Notes: generated by a model not told the origin, from the sequence alone. DNA of 45,287 bases from Gammaproteobacteria bacterium (GCA_022819855.1 JAJEGN010000005.1:411061-456347); one strand, 5' to 3'. Positions 1 through 9,432 are shown, counted from the stretch's first letter. Program-made: numbers and translations.

Positions 1-608
1 TGCCGTGCTCGGCAAACGCGGGCGAGATCGAGATAGCGCTGGTGCAGCTTCTCGACCTGCTGTCGGGTCGAGGCCCGGTTGCCGCCGGCGTCTATGACAT
101 CGTCGGCGGCCGCGAGCCGGGCCTCCCGCGCTGCCTGTGCGCCGATGGCTGCTTCGGCTGCCGTTCGATCGATGCGATCGCGCTGCATCAGCCGTTCTAC
201 CTGGGTCTCAACCGGACAGTCTACCACCAGGACGCGTGCAACATGTTCGGCGAATCCGGTCTCGACGAGCAGGGGGACGGCGGCGATCGCGTATGGCCCC
301 CGGGCCTGCTCGAGCAGGGTCAGTGTCCGTTCGCGAATCCGGGGGTGCAGGATCGCTTCCAGTTCACGGCGCCGGTCCGCGTCGGCGAAGACGATCTCGC
401 GCAGCGCTCGCCGATCGAGCTCGCCGCGCGGGTCGATCACGCCTGCGCCGAAAGCGCGGCGCACTTCCTCGAGCGCCGGTTCTCCCGGAGCCACGACCTC
501 GCGGGCGACCGCGTCGGTGTCGACCAGCGCGGCGCCGAGATTCACGAACAGGTCCGCGACTGTCGACTTGCCGCTCGCGATGCCGCCCGTGAGTCCGATG
601 CGCAACAT
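1..608 (-). CDS. coaE: Dephospho-CoA kinase, 3' end cut by the window edge
   Basis: This enzyme phosphorylates the 3'-hydroxyl of dephospho-CoA, the last step of cytoplasmic coenzyme A synthesis. The minus strand from ATG at 608 reads MLRIGLTGGIASGKS, with the P-loop GGIASGKS at about residues 8-15. It is followed by DTDAVAREVV and the CoaE-typical LLVETGF segment. About 202 codons are visible without a stop, against roughly 200 residues for the family, so only the last few residues are missing. It lies 33 bp downstream of pilD on the same strand, the usual pilD-coaE arrangement of gammaproteobacteria. Function is confident; the C-terminus is not seen. Confidence 0.93.
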   Translation of the reverse strand, partial: MLRIGLTGGIASGKSTVADLFVNLGAALVDTDAVAREVVAPGEPALEEVRRAFGAGVIDPRGELDRRALREIVFADADRRRELEAILHPRIRERTLTLLEQARGPYAIAAVPLLVETGFAEHVARVLVVDCPVETQVERLMQRDRIDRTAAEAAIGAQAAREARLAAADDVIDAGGNRASTRQQVEKLHQRYLDLARVCRAR

Positions 609-640
609 GCTATTGAGCCTTCCCGTCCATCCCGAGTGTG

Positions 641-1525
641 CTAGAGCGGCAGGTGCCGGTACACGTTCGTGAGCTCCGTTCCCCAGAGCAGGGCGATCCA
701 GCCGGCGGCCGCAAGATAGGGACCGAACGGCAGCGCCGCGTCCTGCGAGCGCCGGCCTGACGCGATCAGAAAGATCCCGACGATCGAGCCCGCGGCGGCG
801 GACAGAACGATGACGAGCGGCAGGAGCTGCCAGCCGAGCCATGCGCCGAGCGCCGCGAGCAGCTTGAAGTCGCCGTAGCCCATGCCTTCCTTGCCCGTAA
901 CGAGCCTGAACAGTTGATACACGATCCACAGGCTCAGGTACCCCGCCGCGGCCCCGATCACGCTGTCGCCGAGCGACGCAAACAGCGGCGCGCCGTCTAC
1001 CGGAACGAGCGCAAGCAGCAAGCCGCCCCAGAGCAGCGGCAGCGTCAGGCTGTCCGGCAGCAACTGGTGTTCAAGGTCAATCACGGCGAGCGCAACCAGC
1101 GTCCAGGTGAACGCGAGCGCGGCGACCGTGTGCCAGCTCGGACCGAAGACCCAGGCGACGGTCAGGCCCGCGACGGCCGCAAAGACCTCAACGACCGGAT
1201 AGCGAAGCGAAACCGCCCCTCCACAGTGTGCGCACCGCCCCTTGAGCCACAGATAACTCAGGACCGGGATGTTGTGCCGTGCGGCGATGCGTTCACCGCA
1301 GCTCGGACAGGCCGATCGCGGCCACCAGAGGTTGAACGTGGAACCGGCCGCATGGGGAGGCGGACTGAACGGGTGTTCTTCGGCTTCCGTGCGTTGCCGG
1401 CGCCAGGCGATCTCCATCATGATCGGGAGCCTCCAGACCACGACATTCAGGAAGCTGCCCGCCACCAGGCCCAGCACGCCGCAGGCGAGGAATAGTGCCG
1501 CCGGCCAGATCTCGAAGACTTCCAA
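641..1525 (-). CDS. pilD: Type IV prepilin peptidase / N-methyltransferase
   Basis: This inner-membrane aspartic protease removes the leader of type IV prepilins and N-methylates the new N-terminal residue. The 294-residue product opens with a membrane helix and GSFLNVVVWRLP. It then has the cytoplasmic zinc loop with two CxxC pairs (CPSC, CAHC). The two catalytic aspartates sit in VIDLEHQLLPD and GMGYGDFKL. Several hydrophobic helices follow, and the length is normal for PilD. It is separated from pilC by 266 bp that contain a good sigma70-like promoter, so pilD-coaE may be a separate transcript. Its substrate PilA is encoded at 4850-5338. Confidence 0.96.
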   Translation of the reverse strand: MEVFEIWPAALFLACGVLGLVAGSFLNVVVWRLPIMMEIAWRRQRTEAEEHPFSPPPHAAGSTFNLWWPRSACPSCGERIAARHNIPVLSYLWLKGRCAHCGGAVSLRYPVVEVFAAVAGLTVAWVFGPSWHTVAALAFTWTLVALAVIDLEHQLLPDSLTLPLLWGGLLLALVPVDGAPLFASLGDSVIGAAAGYLSLWIVYQLFRLVTGKEGMGYGDFKLLAALGAWLGWQLLPLVIVLSAAAGSIVGIFLIASGRRSQDAALPFGPYLAAAGWIALLWGTELTNVYRHLPL

Positions 1526-1735
1526 GTGTGCTTACCGTGCCAGCCCGGCGCCCGGTTCGGGAACCGACGTCATGGTCGACCCTGCCCACCGACGACGGCC
1601 CGCAGGACGCGGCGTCGCTGTGCTCACCGGGCGTTTACTGCCGCTATTGTCGCCGCGCGGGGAGCGGGTTTCCATAGCTTCGCATGGTCGGCCGGCGTGG
1701 ACCGTCACCCGCGCGCCATTCTCGATCATCATTCA

Positions 1736-1764
1736 AGTATTTGAAAAACAAAGGCTGTTCTCAA
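1736..1764 (-). promoter_or_regulatory. Candidate sigma70 promoter for pilD-coaE
   Basis: On the minus strand, TTGAGA (1764-1759) and AATACT (1741-1736) are separated by exactly 17 bp. That is 5/6 and 4/6 matches to the sigma70 hexamers. The site lies in an AT-rich patch between pilC and pilD, about 210 bp upstream of the pilD ATG. It is a prediction from sequence only. Confidence 0.35.
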
Positions 1765-1791
1765 TTTCGGACGACTTGCTGCAAATTCTGC

Positions 1792-3009
1792 CTAGATGAC
1801 GGCGCCCATCCTGAAAATCGGCAGATACATCGCGACGACGAGACCGCCGACGAGCACGCCGAGCACGGCCATGACGAGCGGCTCGATCAGGCTCGACATG
1901 CCGTCGACGGCGTGGTCGACCTCCTCTTCGTAGAACTCCGCGACCCTGGCGGCCATTTCGTCAAGCGAGCCCGATTCTTCGCCGACCGCGACCATCTGGT
2001 TGACCAGGTTCGGAAACAGGTCCGTGTTCTGCATCGCCTGCTGCAGGCGCTGCCCGGCCGCGACATCGTCGCGCAGCCTGAGCACGGCCGCCTCATAGAC
2101 GCAGTTGCCGGTGGCGCCGGCGACGGACTCGAGCGCCTCGACGAGCGGCACGCCGGCCGCGAAGGTCGTGGCGAGCGTACGCGCGTACCGGGCGATGGCC
2201 GACCTGGTCAGGATGGACCCCACGACCGGCAGCCGCAGCGCCAGCCGGTCCGTCAGGCGGCGTACGCCCCGATAGCGCCGTCTCGCCTGCAGGTACGCGG
2301 CAACGGCCACGACCCCCGCAACCGCGATGGTCCAGCCCGTATCGCGCACAAATTCAGAGAGGGAGATCACCATTCGCGTGAACGCGGGCAAGGCAGCGCC
2401 GAAGCCCTGAAACAGCGCTTCGAACTCCGGGATCACGTAGATCAGCAGGATCGCCGTGACGACCACCGCGACCGCCACGACGGCGGCTGGGTAGAACAGC
2501 GCGCGCCGGACCTTCTTCCGGATCGACTCCGACTTCTCCTTGTACGAGGCGATCTTCTCGAGCAGGGTGTCGAGCGCGCCGGCGCGCTCGCCGGCGGCAA
2601 CGAGCTTCACGTAGAGATCGTCGAAGTGCCTGGGATGCTTCGCGAGCGCGTCGGCCAGCGCCGTGCCGCCCTCGATATCGGACCTGATCGCGAGGACGAG
2701 CTTCTGCATTGCCGGCTTGTCATGCCCGCTGCCGATGATGTCGAACGCCTGCACGAGCGGAATCCCGGCGTTGATCATCGTCGCGAGTTGCCGGGAGAAG
2801 ATCGCGATATCGCCCGTGACGATGCGCCGCGCCGCCCCCTGGAGCCGCGACTGTCTGCGCACGCGCCTCGGCGCGATCCCCTGCCGGCGCAGCTCGCGGC
2901 GCACCGCGGCCGCATTGACGGCGAGCGTCCTGCCCCTGACCGACCGGCCCGTGCGGTCGGCGCCTTCCCAGCGGAACGGAACCGGCCTGCGTGCGGCGGA
3001 GCGGGCCAT
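1792..3009 (-). CDS. pilC: Type IV pilus inner-membrane platform protein PilC
   Basis: PilC is the polytopic platform of the type IV pilus machine; it links the PilB motor to pilin polymerisation. The 405-residue product has two copies of the GspF/T2SSF domain. The first begins near FSRQLATMINAGIPLVQAF and the second near YARTLATTFAAGVPLVEAL. Both carry the GE(R/E)SG(S/A)LD-type signature (AAGERAGALD, AVGEESGSLD). Hydrophobic segments lie mid-protein and at the extreme C-terminus. The start codon lies 101 bp downstream of the pilB stop, and the gene is on the same strand as pilA-pilB. Confidence 0.96.
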   Translation of the reverse strand: MARSAARRPVPFRWEGADRTGRSVRGRTLAVNAAAVRRELRRQGIAPRRVRRQSRLQGAARRIVTGDIAIFSRQLATMINAGIPLVQAFDIIGSGHDKPAMQKLVLAIRSDIEGGTALADALAKHPRHFDDLYVKLVAAGERAGALDTLLEKIASYKEKSESIRKKVRRALFYPAAVVAVAVVVTAILLIYVIPEFEALFQGFGAALPAFTRMVISLSEFVRDTGWTIAVAGVVAVAAYLQARRRYRGVRRLTDRLALRLPVVGSILTRSAIARYARTLATTFAAGVPLVEALESVAGATGNCVYEAAVLRLRDDVAAGQRLQQAMQNTDLFPNLVNQMVAVGEESGSLDEMAARVAEFYEEEVDHAVDGMSSLIEPLVMAVLGVLVGGLVVAMYLPIFRMGAVI

Positions 3010-3110
3010 GAGTCAGTCCGGGCGCGGGGTCGCCGGGCACGCCGCGCGAATCTGCATGCGTTTGGCGAATCGGGACATGAGTTGCCGTCCGGGCCGGAAC
3101 GTCCGCGACG

Positions 3111-4850
3111 TCAGTCGACCGTGACCCGGTTGATTTCCTCGAGACTGGTCGTGCCTTCCCTGACCGTTCTCAGGCCCGACGTCCTGAGGTCGGACACGCC
3201 GTCTTCGGTGGCCTGCTCGGCGATCTGCATGGCATCGCCTCCCTGCAGGATGATCCGGCCGATCGCTTCGGTCACGGGCATGACCTGGTAGATGCCGATC
3301 CTCCCGGAGTAGCCGCCGTTGCAGCGGTTGCATCCGGTGGCCTGGAACACGCCCGTCATCGCCTCGACATCGGCCGGGTCGAAGCCTTCCGCGAGCAGCG
3401 CGTCGTCCGGCAGCTCGACGGCTTCCTTGCAGTGCCTGCACAGGCGTCGCGCGAGCCGCTGCGCGATGATCAGGCTCACCGAGCTTGCGATCGCGTAGGG
3501 CTTGACGCCCATGTCGACCAGGCGGGTCAGCGTTCGCGGCGCATCGTTCGTATGCAGCGTCGACAACACCAGGTGCCCCGTCTGCGCCGCCTTGATCGCG
3601 ATCTCGGCGGTCTCGATATCGCGTATCTCGCCGACCATGATGACGTCCGGGTCCTGCCGCAGAAACGCGCGCAGCGCCGAAGCGAACGTCAGTCCCACTT
3701 TGGGATTGACGTTGACCTGGTTGATGCCGGGCACGTTGATCTCGGCCGGGTCCTCGGCGGTCGAAATGTTCCGGTCGGCGGTGTTCAGTATGTTGAGCCC
3801 GGAGTAGAGGGAGACCGTCTTGCCGCTGCCGGTGGGGCCCGTCACGAGGATCATGCCGTAGGGCTTCATGAGGTTGTCGAGATAGGCGCGCTTCTGGGCG
3901 GCGTCGTAACCGAGCGAATCGATGCCGAGACGGGCGCTCGAGGAATCGAGCAGGCGGCAGACGATCTTCTCGCCGAAGAGCGTCGGACAGGTGTTGACGC
4001 GAAAGTCGACGCTGCGGCTGTCCGACAGCCGCATCCTGATGCGGCCGTCCTGCGGAACGCGCCGTTCGGCAATGTCCAGCCGCGCCATGACCTTGAGGCG
4101 CGCCGCGACCTTCATCGCCAGCGCCGCCGGCGGCCGGGCGATCTCCTCGAGCACGCCGTCCATGCGCAGGCGGATGCGGCAGTACTTCTCGTACGGTTCG
4201 AAGTGAATGTCCGACGCGGAGCGCCGGATCGCGTCGTGCATGATCCGGTTCACGAAACGGACGATGGGCGCATCCTCGACGTCGGCGCCGGCCACTTCCG
4301 CCCCCGGTTCCTCATCGCTTGCGGAGACGTCGATATCGGCGTCGTCGAACTCCGCGTCATCGAAACTCGAAAGCGTCGTATCGACCGCCTCGATGGCGCG
4401 CGCGACGCGGGCTTCGAGCTTGTCCTGCTCGACGACGACGGGTTCGACGCGCAGCGATGTCTGGAACCTGATGTCGTCGAGCGCCCTGAAGTCGGTCGGA
4501 TCGGCGATCCCGACGTACAGGCGATTGCCCCGCTGCCTGAGCGGCAGCACGCGGTGCTTCGCGAGCAGTTCTTCGTCGACGAGCCTGACGACGTCGAGAT
4601 CGAGCTCCATCGCGTCGAGGTCGAACACGGGCACGCCGAACTTGCGGCCGGCCGCCAGCGCCGCACGACGGAGATCGCGCGATCCGGACTCGCTGCGTTG
4701 AGCTCGCGCGGAACGGATGGCGCCGCCGGGGGTCACTGCGTCGACGCCGTCCCGGACGGCGTGAGCAGACGGAGCGGTCACGGCTTGTGCCTCGCTGGCC
4801 TGCTCGGCGTTGCCGAAGCTACTGCGTTCACCGAGCCCGGGCGCGGGCAT
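3111..4850 (-). CDS. pilB: Type IV pilus extension ATPase PilB
   Basis: PilB is the cytoplasmic hexameric ATPase that powers pilus extension. From ATG at 4850 the product is 579 residues: a short MshEN-like N-terminal region (around VPVFDLDAMELDLD), then the GspE/PilB motor. The motor has Walker A GPTGSGKT, a Walker B-like IMVGEIRD, a His box (GHLVLSTLHTND) and a tetracysteine zinc site (CRHC and CNRC). The reading frame stays open far upstream (to 5495), but there it overlaps pilA. The ATG at 4850 shares its A with the pilA stop (TGATG), which implies translational coupling. Confidence 0.96.
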   Translation of the reverse strand: MPAPGLGERSSFGNAEQASEAQAVTAPSAHAVRDGVDAVTPGGAIRSARAQRSESGSRDLRRAALAAGRKFGVPVFDLDAMELDLDVVRLVDEELLAKHRVLPLRQRGNRLYVGIADPTDFRALDDIRFQTSLRVEPVVVEQDKLEARVARAIEAVDTTLSSFDDAEFDDADIDVSASDEEPGAEVAGADVEDAPIVRFVNRIMHDAIRRSASDIHFEPYEKYCRIRLRMDGVLEEIARPPAALAMKVAARLKVMARLDIAERRVPQDGRIRMRLSDSRSVDFRVNTCPTLFGEKIVCRLLDSSSARLGIDSLGYDAAQKRAYLDNLMKPYGMILVTGPTGSGKTVSLYSGLNILNTADRNISTAEDPAEINVPGINQVNVNPKVGLTFASALRAFLRQDPDVIMVGEIRDIETAEIAIKAAQTGHLVLSTLHTNDAPRTLTRLVDMGVKPYAIASSVSLIIAQRLARRLCRHCKEAVELPDDALLAEGFDPADVEAMTGVFQATGCNRCNGGYSGRIGIYQVMPVTEAIGRIILQGGDAMQIAEQATEDGVSDLRTSGLRTVREGTTSLEEINRVTVD

Positions 4851-5338
4851 CACGGCCGACAGGCCCCCGGCAGGTGCTGCGGGGCGATGGTCGTGCCGGC
4901 GGGGTTCGTATTGGCGCCCATGGGGTTCGTGACCGTCGGCGTCGCGAGGCCGCACTGCCAGACGATGCTGTCCTCGGCGTTCAGGTGCGGTGTAAGGACC
5001 AGCGTCTGACCGGCAAGGTTCGAGGCGTTGGCGTCGTTGCCGTAGGTGATGATGACTTCGCCTTCGACGACGTCCAGTTGCGAGACATACCTGCCCTGGG
5101 TGTTCGTGGCGACGGCGCTGAGCCCCGCGGCCTGCCGGTTGGCCGGAGCCGTGCCGCGGTAGAGCCAGGTTTCGGCCACCGCGGCCTGGGCGGCCGACGC
5201 GAGGTTGATGCCCTCGGCCACCTGGGAGCGGACGGTGTAGTCCTGGTACGAAGGGATCGCGACCGCCGCAACGATGCCGATGATGGCGATCACGATCATC
5301 ATTTCCAGCAGCGTGAAACCCGTCTGGACCTGTTTCAT
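4850..5338 (-). CDS. pilA: Type IVa major pilin PilA
   Basis: This is the structural pilin, polymerised after processing by PilD. The 162-residue product has leader MKQVQTG, cleavage between G7 and F8, then FTLLEMMIVIAIIG with the required Glu5 of the mature pilin and a hydrophobic N-terminal helix. Two cysteines near the C-terminus (in VWQCGL and PGACRP) match the D-region disulphide loop of type IVa pilins. The ATG is preceded by AGGAGG at a workable spacing. The stop overlaps the pilB start by one base, which is unusual because pilA is often a separate, highly expressed unit. Only this one pilin gene is visible. Confidence 0.95.
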   Translation of the reverse strand: MKQVQTGFTLLEMMIVIAIIGIVAAVAIPSYQDYTVRSQVAEGINLASAAQAAVAETWLYRGTAPANRQAAGLSAVATNTQGRYVSQLDVVEGEVIITYGNDANASNLAGQTLVLTPHLNAEDSIVWQCGLATPTVTNPMGANTNPAGTTIAPQHLPGACRP

Positions 5339-5629
5339 TTCGATGCGCCTCCTGTGTGTGTCCTGTTGGGCGGAATCGTGAGGCATGCCCGCCCCGGCGG
5401 AGTAGCCCGGAATGGGGCGAATGTGGCCGGAAATTGACCCGGGCGCGGGGTCGTCGCGAGCAACAGGCGCAACAACAGCCTGAGCGCCGCGGCACCCGAT
5501 CCGTGGGGAGCCGGTCGGTACGCTGCGGCGGGTTCGCTTGCCTTTACGAATCCGATCCGTATCGGGGAAAATAATGCGCCCCGGCTCAGGATTCGTTTCC
5601 AGCCCCTCTTTCAGGCCCAGGGATCGGCT
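5339..5629. promoter_or_regulatory. Divergent pilA / sucC intergenic region
   Basis: These 291 bp separate the divergent pilA (minus) and sucC (plus) genes, so promoters for both must lie here. I looked for a sigma54-type GG-N10-GC element ahead of pilA and did not find a convincing one. An AT-richer patch (about 5536-5575) contains TTGCCT and AAAATAAT-like hexamers, but at imperfect spacing, so no promoter is assigned. Confidence 0.3.
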
Positions 5630-6799
5630 TTGAACCTCCACGAATATCAATCGAAGGTCTTGTTCGGCGAGTACGGCATTCCCGTGCCCGAGGGCCGGAT
5701 CGCGGCGACGCCGGCCCAGGCCCTGCACGCCGCCGAAGCGCTCGGCGGCGAGTTCTGGGTCGTCAAGGCGCAGGTGCATGCCGGCGGCAGGGGCAAGGCG
5801 GGCGGAGTGAAGCTCGCGCGGTCGCTCGACGAGGTCGAAGCGTATGCGGCCGGGATGCTCGGCCGGCGTCTCGTGACCCACCAGAGCGGTCCCGATGGTC
5901 TGCCGATCGACCGGGTCTACGTCGAAAGCGGCTCGGACATCGAGCGCGAGCTCTATCTGAGCCTGCTCGTCGACCGCAGCGTCGAACGGGTCGCGATCAT
6001 CGCTTCGGCGGCCGGCGGCATGGACATCGAGGAGGTCGCGCGCACCACTCCCGAGAAGATTTTCACGGTGACGCTGAACCCCGCGGCGGGTCTCCTCGAC
6101 CACCAGTCGCGCCGAATCGGTTTCGGACTTGGATTCGACGCGGCGCAGAGCGCGTCGCTCGGGCGAATCCTCGCCAATCTCGTCCGGCTCGTTCACGAGT
6201 GCGACGCGAGCCTCGTCGAGATCAATCCGCTGATCGTGACGAGCGCGGGCAGGATCGTCGCGCTCGATGCCAAGATCAACGTCGAGGACAATGCGCTCTT
6301 CCGGCAGCAGAAGCTTGCTGCAATGCGCGACCCGGCGCAGGAGGACGAGCGGGAGCGCAGAGCGCGCGAGCACGACCTGAGCTATGTGTCGCTCGACGGG
6401 AACATCGCCTGTCTCGTCAATGGCGCGGGGCTCGCGATGGCGACGATGGACCTCATCAAGCTGCACGGCGGGGAGCCCGCGAACTTTCTCGATGTCGGCG
6501 GCGGCGCCACGGCCGAGAACGTCGAGGAGGCGTTCAACATCATCCTGACCAACGAGCGCGTGAGAACGCTGCTCGTCAACATCTTCGGCGGCATCGTGCG
6601 CTGCGACCTCATCGCCGAGGGCGTGATCGCCGCGGTCCGCAATACCGGCGTCAAGCTGCCGGTCGTCGTGCGGCTGGAGGGCACGAACGCGAAGGAGGGG
6701 ATGGAACTCCTCGCCAACAGCGGTTTCGACATCATCGTCGCGTCCGGCCTGACCGACGCCGCGACCAAGGTGATCGAGGCCGCGGAGCGGGCCGCATGA
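5630..6799 (+). CDS. sucC: Succinyl-CoA synthetase (ADP-forming) beta subunit
   Basis: SucC is the nucleotide-binding beta subunit of succinyl-CoA synthetase, the TCA-cycle step that couples succinyl-CoA hydrolysis to nucleoside triphosphate formation. The 389-residue product starts [20 protein letters not shown] from a TTG codon. It has the ATP-grasp motif [16 protein letters not shown] and the C-terminal CoA-ligase part with FLDVGGGA and [10 protein letters not shown]. Length and start match the family. The stop overlaps the sucD start (ATGA). The upstream AGGGA is a weak ribosome-binding site. Confidence 0.97.
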   Translation: MNLHEYQSKVLFGEYGIPVPEGRIAATPAQALHAAEALGGEFWVVKAQVHAGGRGKAGGVKLARSLDEVEAYAAGMLGRRLVTHQSGPDGLPIDRVYVESGSDIERELYLSLLVDRSVERVAIIASAAGGMDIEEVARTTPEKIFTVTLNPAAGLLDHQSRRIGFGLGFDAAQSASLGRILANLVRLVHECDASLVEINPLIVTSAGRIVALDAKINVEDNALFRQQKLAAMRDPAQEDERERRAREHDLSYVSLDGNIACLVNGAGLAMATMDLIKLHGGEPANFLDVGGGATAENVEEAFNIILTNERVRTLLVNIFGGIVRCDLIAEGVIAAVRNTGVKLPVVVRLEGTNAKEGMELLANSGFDIIVASGLTDAATKVIEAAERAA

Positions 6800-7674
6800 G
6801 CATACTGGTCGACGCCGATACGAAAGTCGTCTGCCAGGGCCTGACCGGGCGGCAGGGCAGCTTTCACACCGCCCGCTGCCTGGCCTACGGAACGCAAGTC
6901 GTCGCCGGGGTCACGCCGGGCCGCGGCGGCGGGACCGAACTCGATCTGCCGGTCTACGATACGGTCGCCGAAGCGAAGCGCGAGACGGGAGCCACCGTCA
7001 GCATGGTGTACGTCCCGGCGCCGTTCGCCGCCGACGCGATACTCGAGGCGGCCGATGCCGGCATCGAGATCGTGGTCTGCATCACGGAAGGCGTGCCGGT
7101 TCTCGACATGGTGCGCGTCAAGGCCGTGCTCGGCGACTACGACTGCCGCCTGATCGGCCCGAACTGTCCCGGCATCATCACGCCGGGCGCCTGCAAGATC
7201 GGCATCATGCCGGGCGCGATCCACGAGCCGGGCAGCATCGGCATCGTGTCGCGCTCCGGAACGCTGACCTACGAGGCCGTGCACCAGACCACGACCCGCG
7301 GGCTCGGCCAGACGACCTGCGTCGGCATCGGCGGCGATCCCGTTCGCGGCATGAACTTCGTCGATTGCCTGGAACTGTTCGAAGCCGATCCCGAGACCCG
7401 CGGCATCATCATGGTCGGCGAGATCGGCGGCACGGACGAGGAAGCCGCGGCCGAGTACATTGCCGAGAACGTCTCCAAGCCCGTCGTCGCCTACATCGCC
7501 GGCGTCACCGCACCGCCGGGCAAGCGCATGGGTCACGCCGGCGCCATCGTCGCGGGCGGCAAGGGAACGGCGCAAGCCAAGTTCGCCGCGCTCGAGGCCG
7601 CAGGCGTCGCAACGGTGCGCTCGCTCGCCGACCTCGGCGAAGCGATGGCCAACGCGCTCGCAGCCCGTGGCTAA
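6796..7674 (+). CDS. sucD: Succinyl-CoA synthetase alpha subunit
   Basis: SucD binds CoA and carries the phosphohistidine of succinyl-CoA synthetase. The 292-residue product begins [20 protein letters not shown]. It has the CoA-binding Rossmann region, [11 protein letters not shown] and the active-site histidine in [11 protein letters not shown]. The ATG overlaps the sucC stop by four bases, so the two subunits are translationally coupled. Its stop is 24 bp before the 110-bp fold-back repeat at 7699-7808. Confidence 0.97.
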   Translation: MSILVDADTKVVCQGLTGRQGSFHTARCLAYGTQVVAGVTPGRGGGTELDLPVYDTVAEAKRETGATVSMVYVPAPFAADAILEAADAGIEIVVCITEGVPVLDMVRVKAVLGDYDCRLIGPNCPGIITPGACKIGIMPGAIHEPGSIGIVSRSGTLTYEAVHQTTTRGLGQTTCVGIGGDPVRGMNFVDCLELFEADPETRGIIMVGEIGGTDEEAAAEYIAENVSKPVVAYIAGVTAPPGKRMGHAGAIVAGGKGTAQAKFAALEAAGVATVRSLADLGEAMANALAARG

Positions 7675-7698
7675 GCTTCCAGCCCAAGCCAAGCCCAA

Positions 7699-7808
7699 GG
7701 GGACGCACACCACCCGTGGCTTGAGACCCTCGCGCGCAGGGATGCGCGCGCGGAGCGTACATGGACGTATTAACAGCGTGTCTCAAGCCACGGGTGGTGT
7801 GCGTCCCC
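7699..7808 (-). repeat. Fold-back repeat, copy 1 (29-bp perfect arms, 52-nt core)
   Basis: Arms 7699-7727 and 7780-7808 are perfect reverse complements (29 bp), enclosing a 52-nt loop. In the minus orientation the loop matches copy 2 (26024-26075) at 48 of 52 positions. It contains an inner hairpin, CGCGCGC-atccct-GCGCGCG. Between copies, the outer GGGGA and inner GCTTGAGAC of each arm are conserved. The middle 15 bp differ at about 8 positions, yet each copy stays perfectly self-complementary. The element sits between sucD and nadE and ends 16 nt before the nadE start. Confidence 0.9.
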
Positions 7809-7824
7809 GCAAAAACACGCGACC

Positions 7825-9432
7825 GTGAGGATCGCGCTCGCCCAGATCAACACCCGTGTCGGCGCGATCGACGCCAATACCCAAAGCGTGCTCGATGCGG
7901 CCGTCGAGGCGCGCGATGAGCTCGGCTGCGAGCTCGTCCTGTTTCCTGAACTCACGCTGAGCGGCTATCCGCCCGAGGATCTGCTGTTTCACCGCGGGCT
8001 GCGCGACCGCGTCGAGGCGGCGTTGGCGCGGGTGCGCGACGAGGTCACGGGGATCGCGACGTGTCTCGGTTACCCCGAGTACGAAGGCGACGCCATCTAC
8101 AACAGTGCGGCAATGCTCCGTGACGGCGAGCTTCTCGCGAACCACCGCAAGTGCGCCCTGCCGAATTACGCCGTATTCGACGAGAAGCGCTACTTCGATT
8201 CCGGCACGCATCCCACGGTGACCGAAATCGGCGGTTGCCGCTTCGGCGTGATCATCTGCGAGGATGCCTGGACGCCGGAACCCTGCCGCGATTGCCGCCA
8301 GGCCGGCGCGGAGATCATCCTCGTGATCAACGGCTCGCCCTACCATCTCGACCAGGCCGCCGAACGGGAGCGTGTGCTCAGCGAGCGCGCGCGGGAGAAC
8401 GGCATTCCGCTGATCTACCTGAACCTCGTCGGCGGCCAGGACGAGCTCGTGTTCGACGGCGGCTCGTTCGCGGTCGATGCGGGTGGAACGGTCGTTTTCC
8501 GCGCCCCGGTCTTCGAGGCGGGCATCCACGTCGTCGAAGTCGTCACCGGCGACGGTGCGCCCGGCATCGCCCCGCAGGCCATCGCCCCGCGGTTGCCGAC
8601 CGTCGAGAGCGTCTATGCCGCGCTCGTTCTCGGTACGCGCGACTACGTCGAGAAGAACGGTTTTCCGGGCGTCGTGCTGGGCCTCTCGGGCGGCGTGGAC
8701 TCGGCGCTGACGCTCTGCGTCGCCGTGGACGCGCTCGGCCCCGAGCGGGTCCACGCGGTCATGATGCCGTCGCGCTTCACGTCAGACATGAGTCTCGAGG
8801 ATGCGGCGGAGCAGGCGAGGCGATTGGGCGTACGCTACGACGTCCTGCCGATCGGGCCGATTGTCGATGCGGTCGTGGAGACTCTTGGCGACGTCTTCGC
8901 GGGCCGCGCTCGTGACACGACCGAGGAGAACATCCAGGCGAGGTCGAGGGGGCTGTTGCTCATGGCGATCTCGAACAAGCTCGGCGAAATGCTGCTGACC
9001 ACGGGGAACAAGAGCGAGATGGCGGTCGGTTACGCAACGCTTTACGGCGACATGGCCGGAGGCTTCGCGCCGCTCAAGGACTGCAGCAAAATGCTGGTCT
9101 ATACGTTGGCCCGGTCCCGCAACGGTCGTTCGAAAGTGATTCCCGAGCGAATCATCGAACGTGCGCCGAGCGCCGAGCTTGCCCCGGACCAGAAAGACAG
9201 CGATTCGCTGCCGCCGTATGACGTGCTCGATCCGATCCTCGAATCGTTCATCGAGCAGGACAAGTCGGTCGATCAGATCGCCGCGCTCGGCTTCGACAGG
9301 GCCACGGTCGCCGAGGTGCTGCAGATGGTCAGGCGCAACGAGTACAAGCGCCGCCAGGCGCCGCCGGGCGTGAGGATCAGCAGCCGCGCCTTCGGCCGGG
9401 ACTGGCGTTACCCGATCACATCGGGCTATTGA
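7825..9432 (+). CDS. nadE: Glutamine-dependent NAD+ synthetase
   Basis: This enzyme amidates nicotinic acid adenine dinucleotide to NAD+ using ammonia from its own glutaminase domain. The 535-residue protein has an N-terminal nitrilase-fold amidase with triad E42, K109 and C145 (in FPELTLSGYPPEDL, NHRKCALPNY, IICEDAW). The C-terminal ATP-pyrophosphatase domain has P-loop SGGVDS at 288-293, then TTGNKSEMAVGY. The start is GTG at 7825, chosen because MRIALAQIN is the family N-terminus. No Shine-Dalgarno sequence is visible in the 16 nt between the upstream hairpin and the GTG. Confidence 0.96.
   Translation: MRIALAQINTRVGAIDANTQSVLDAAVEARDELGCELVLFPELTLSGYPPEDLLFHRGLRDRVEAALARVRDEVTGIATCLGYPEYEGDAIYNSAAMLRDGELLANHRKCALPNYAVFDEKRYFDSGTHPTVTEIGGCRFGVIICEDAWTPEPCRDCRQAGAEIILVINGSPYHLDQAAERERVLSERARENGIPLIYLNLVGGQDELVFDGGSFAVDAGGTVVFRAPVFEAGIHVVEVVTGDGAPGIAPQAIAPRLPTVESVYAALVLGTRDYVEKNGFPGVVLGLSGGVDSALTLCVAVDALGPERVHAVMMPSRFTSDMSLEDAAEQARRLGVRYDVLPIGPIVDAVVETLGDVFAGRARDTTEENIQARSRGLLLMAISNKLGEMLLTTGNKSEMAVGYATLYGDMAGGFAPLKDCSKMLVYTLARSRNGRSKVIPERIIERAPSAELAPDQKDSDSLPPYDVLDPILESFIEQDKSVDQIAALGFDRATVAEVLQMVRRNEYKRRQAPPGVRISSRAFGRDWRYPITSGY

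Noticed and set aside
5339..5629. Sigma54 promoter ahead of pilA
   Set aside because: No GG-N10-GC element at a usable position on the minus strand; the closest match has only 8 bp between GG and GC.
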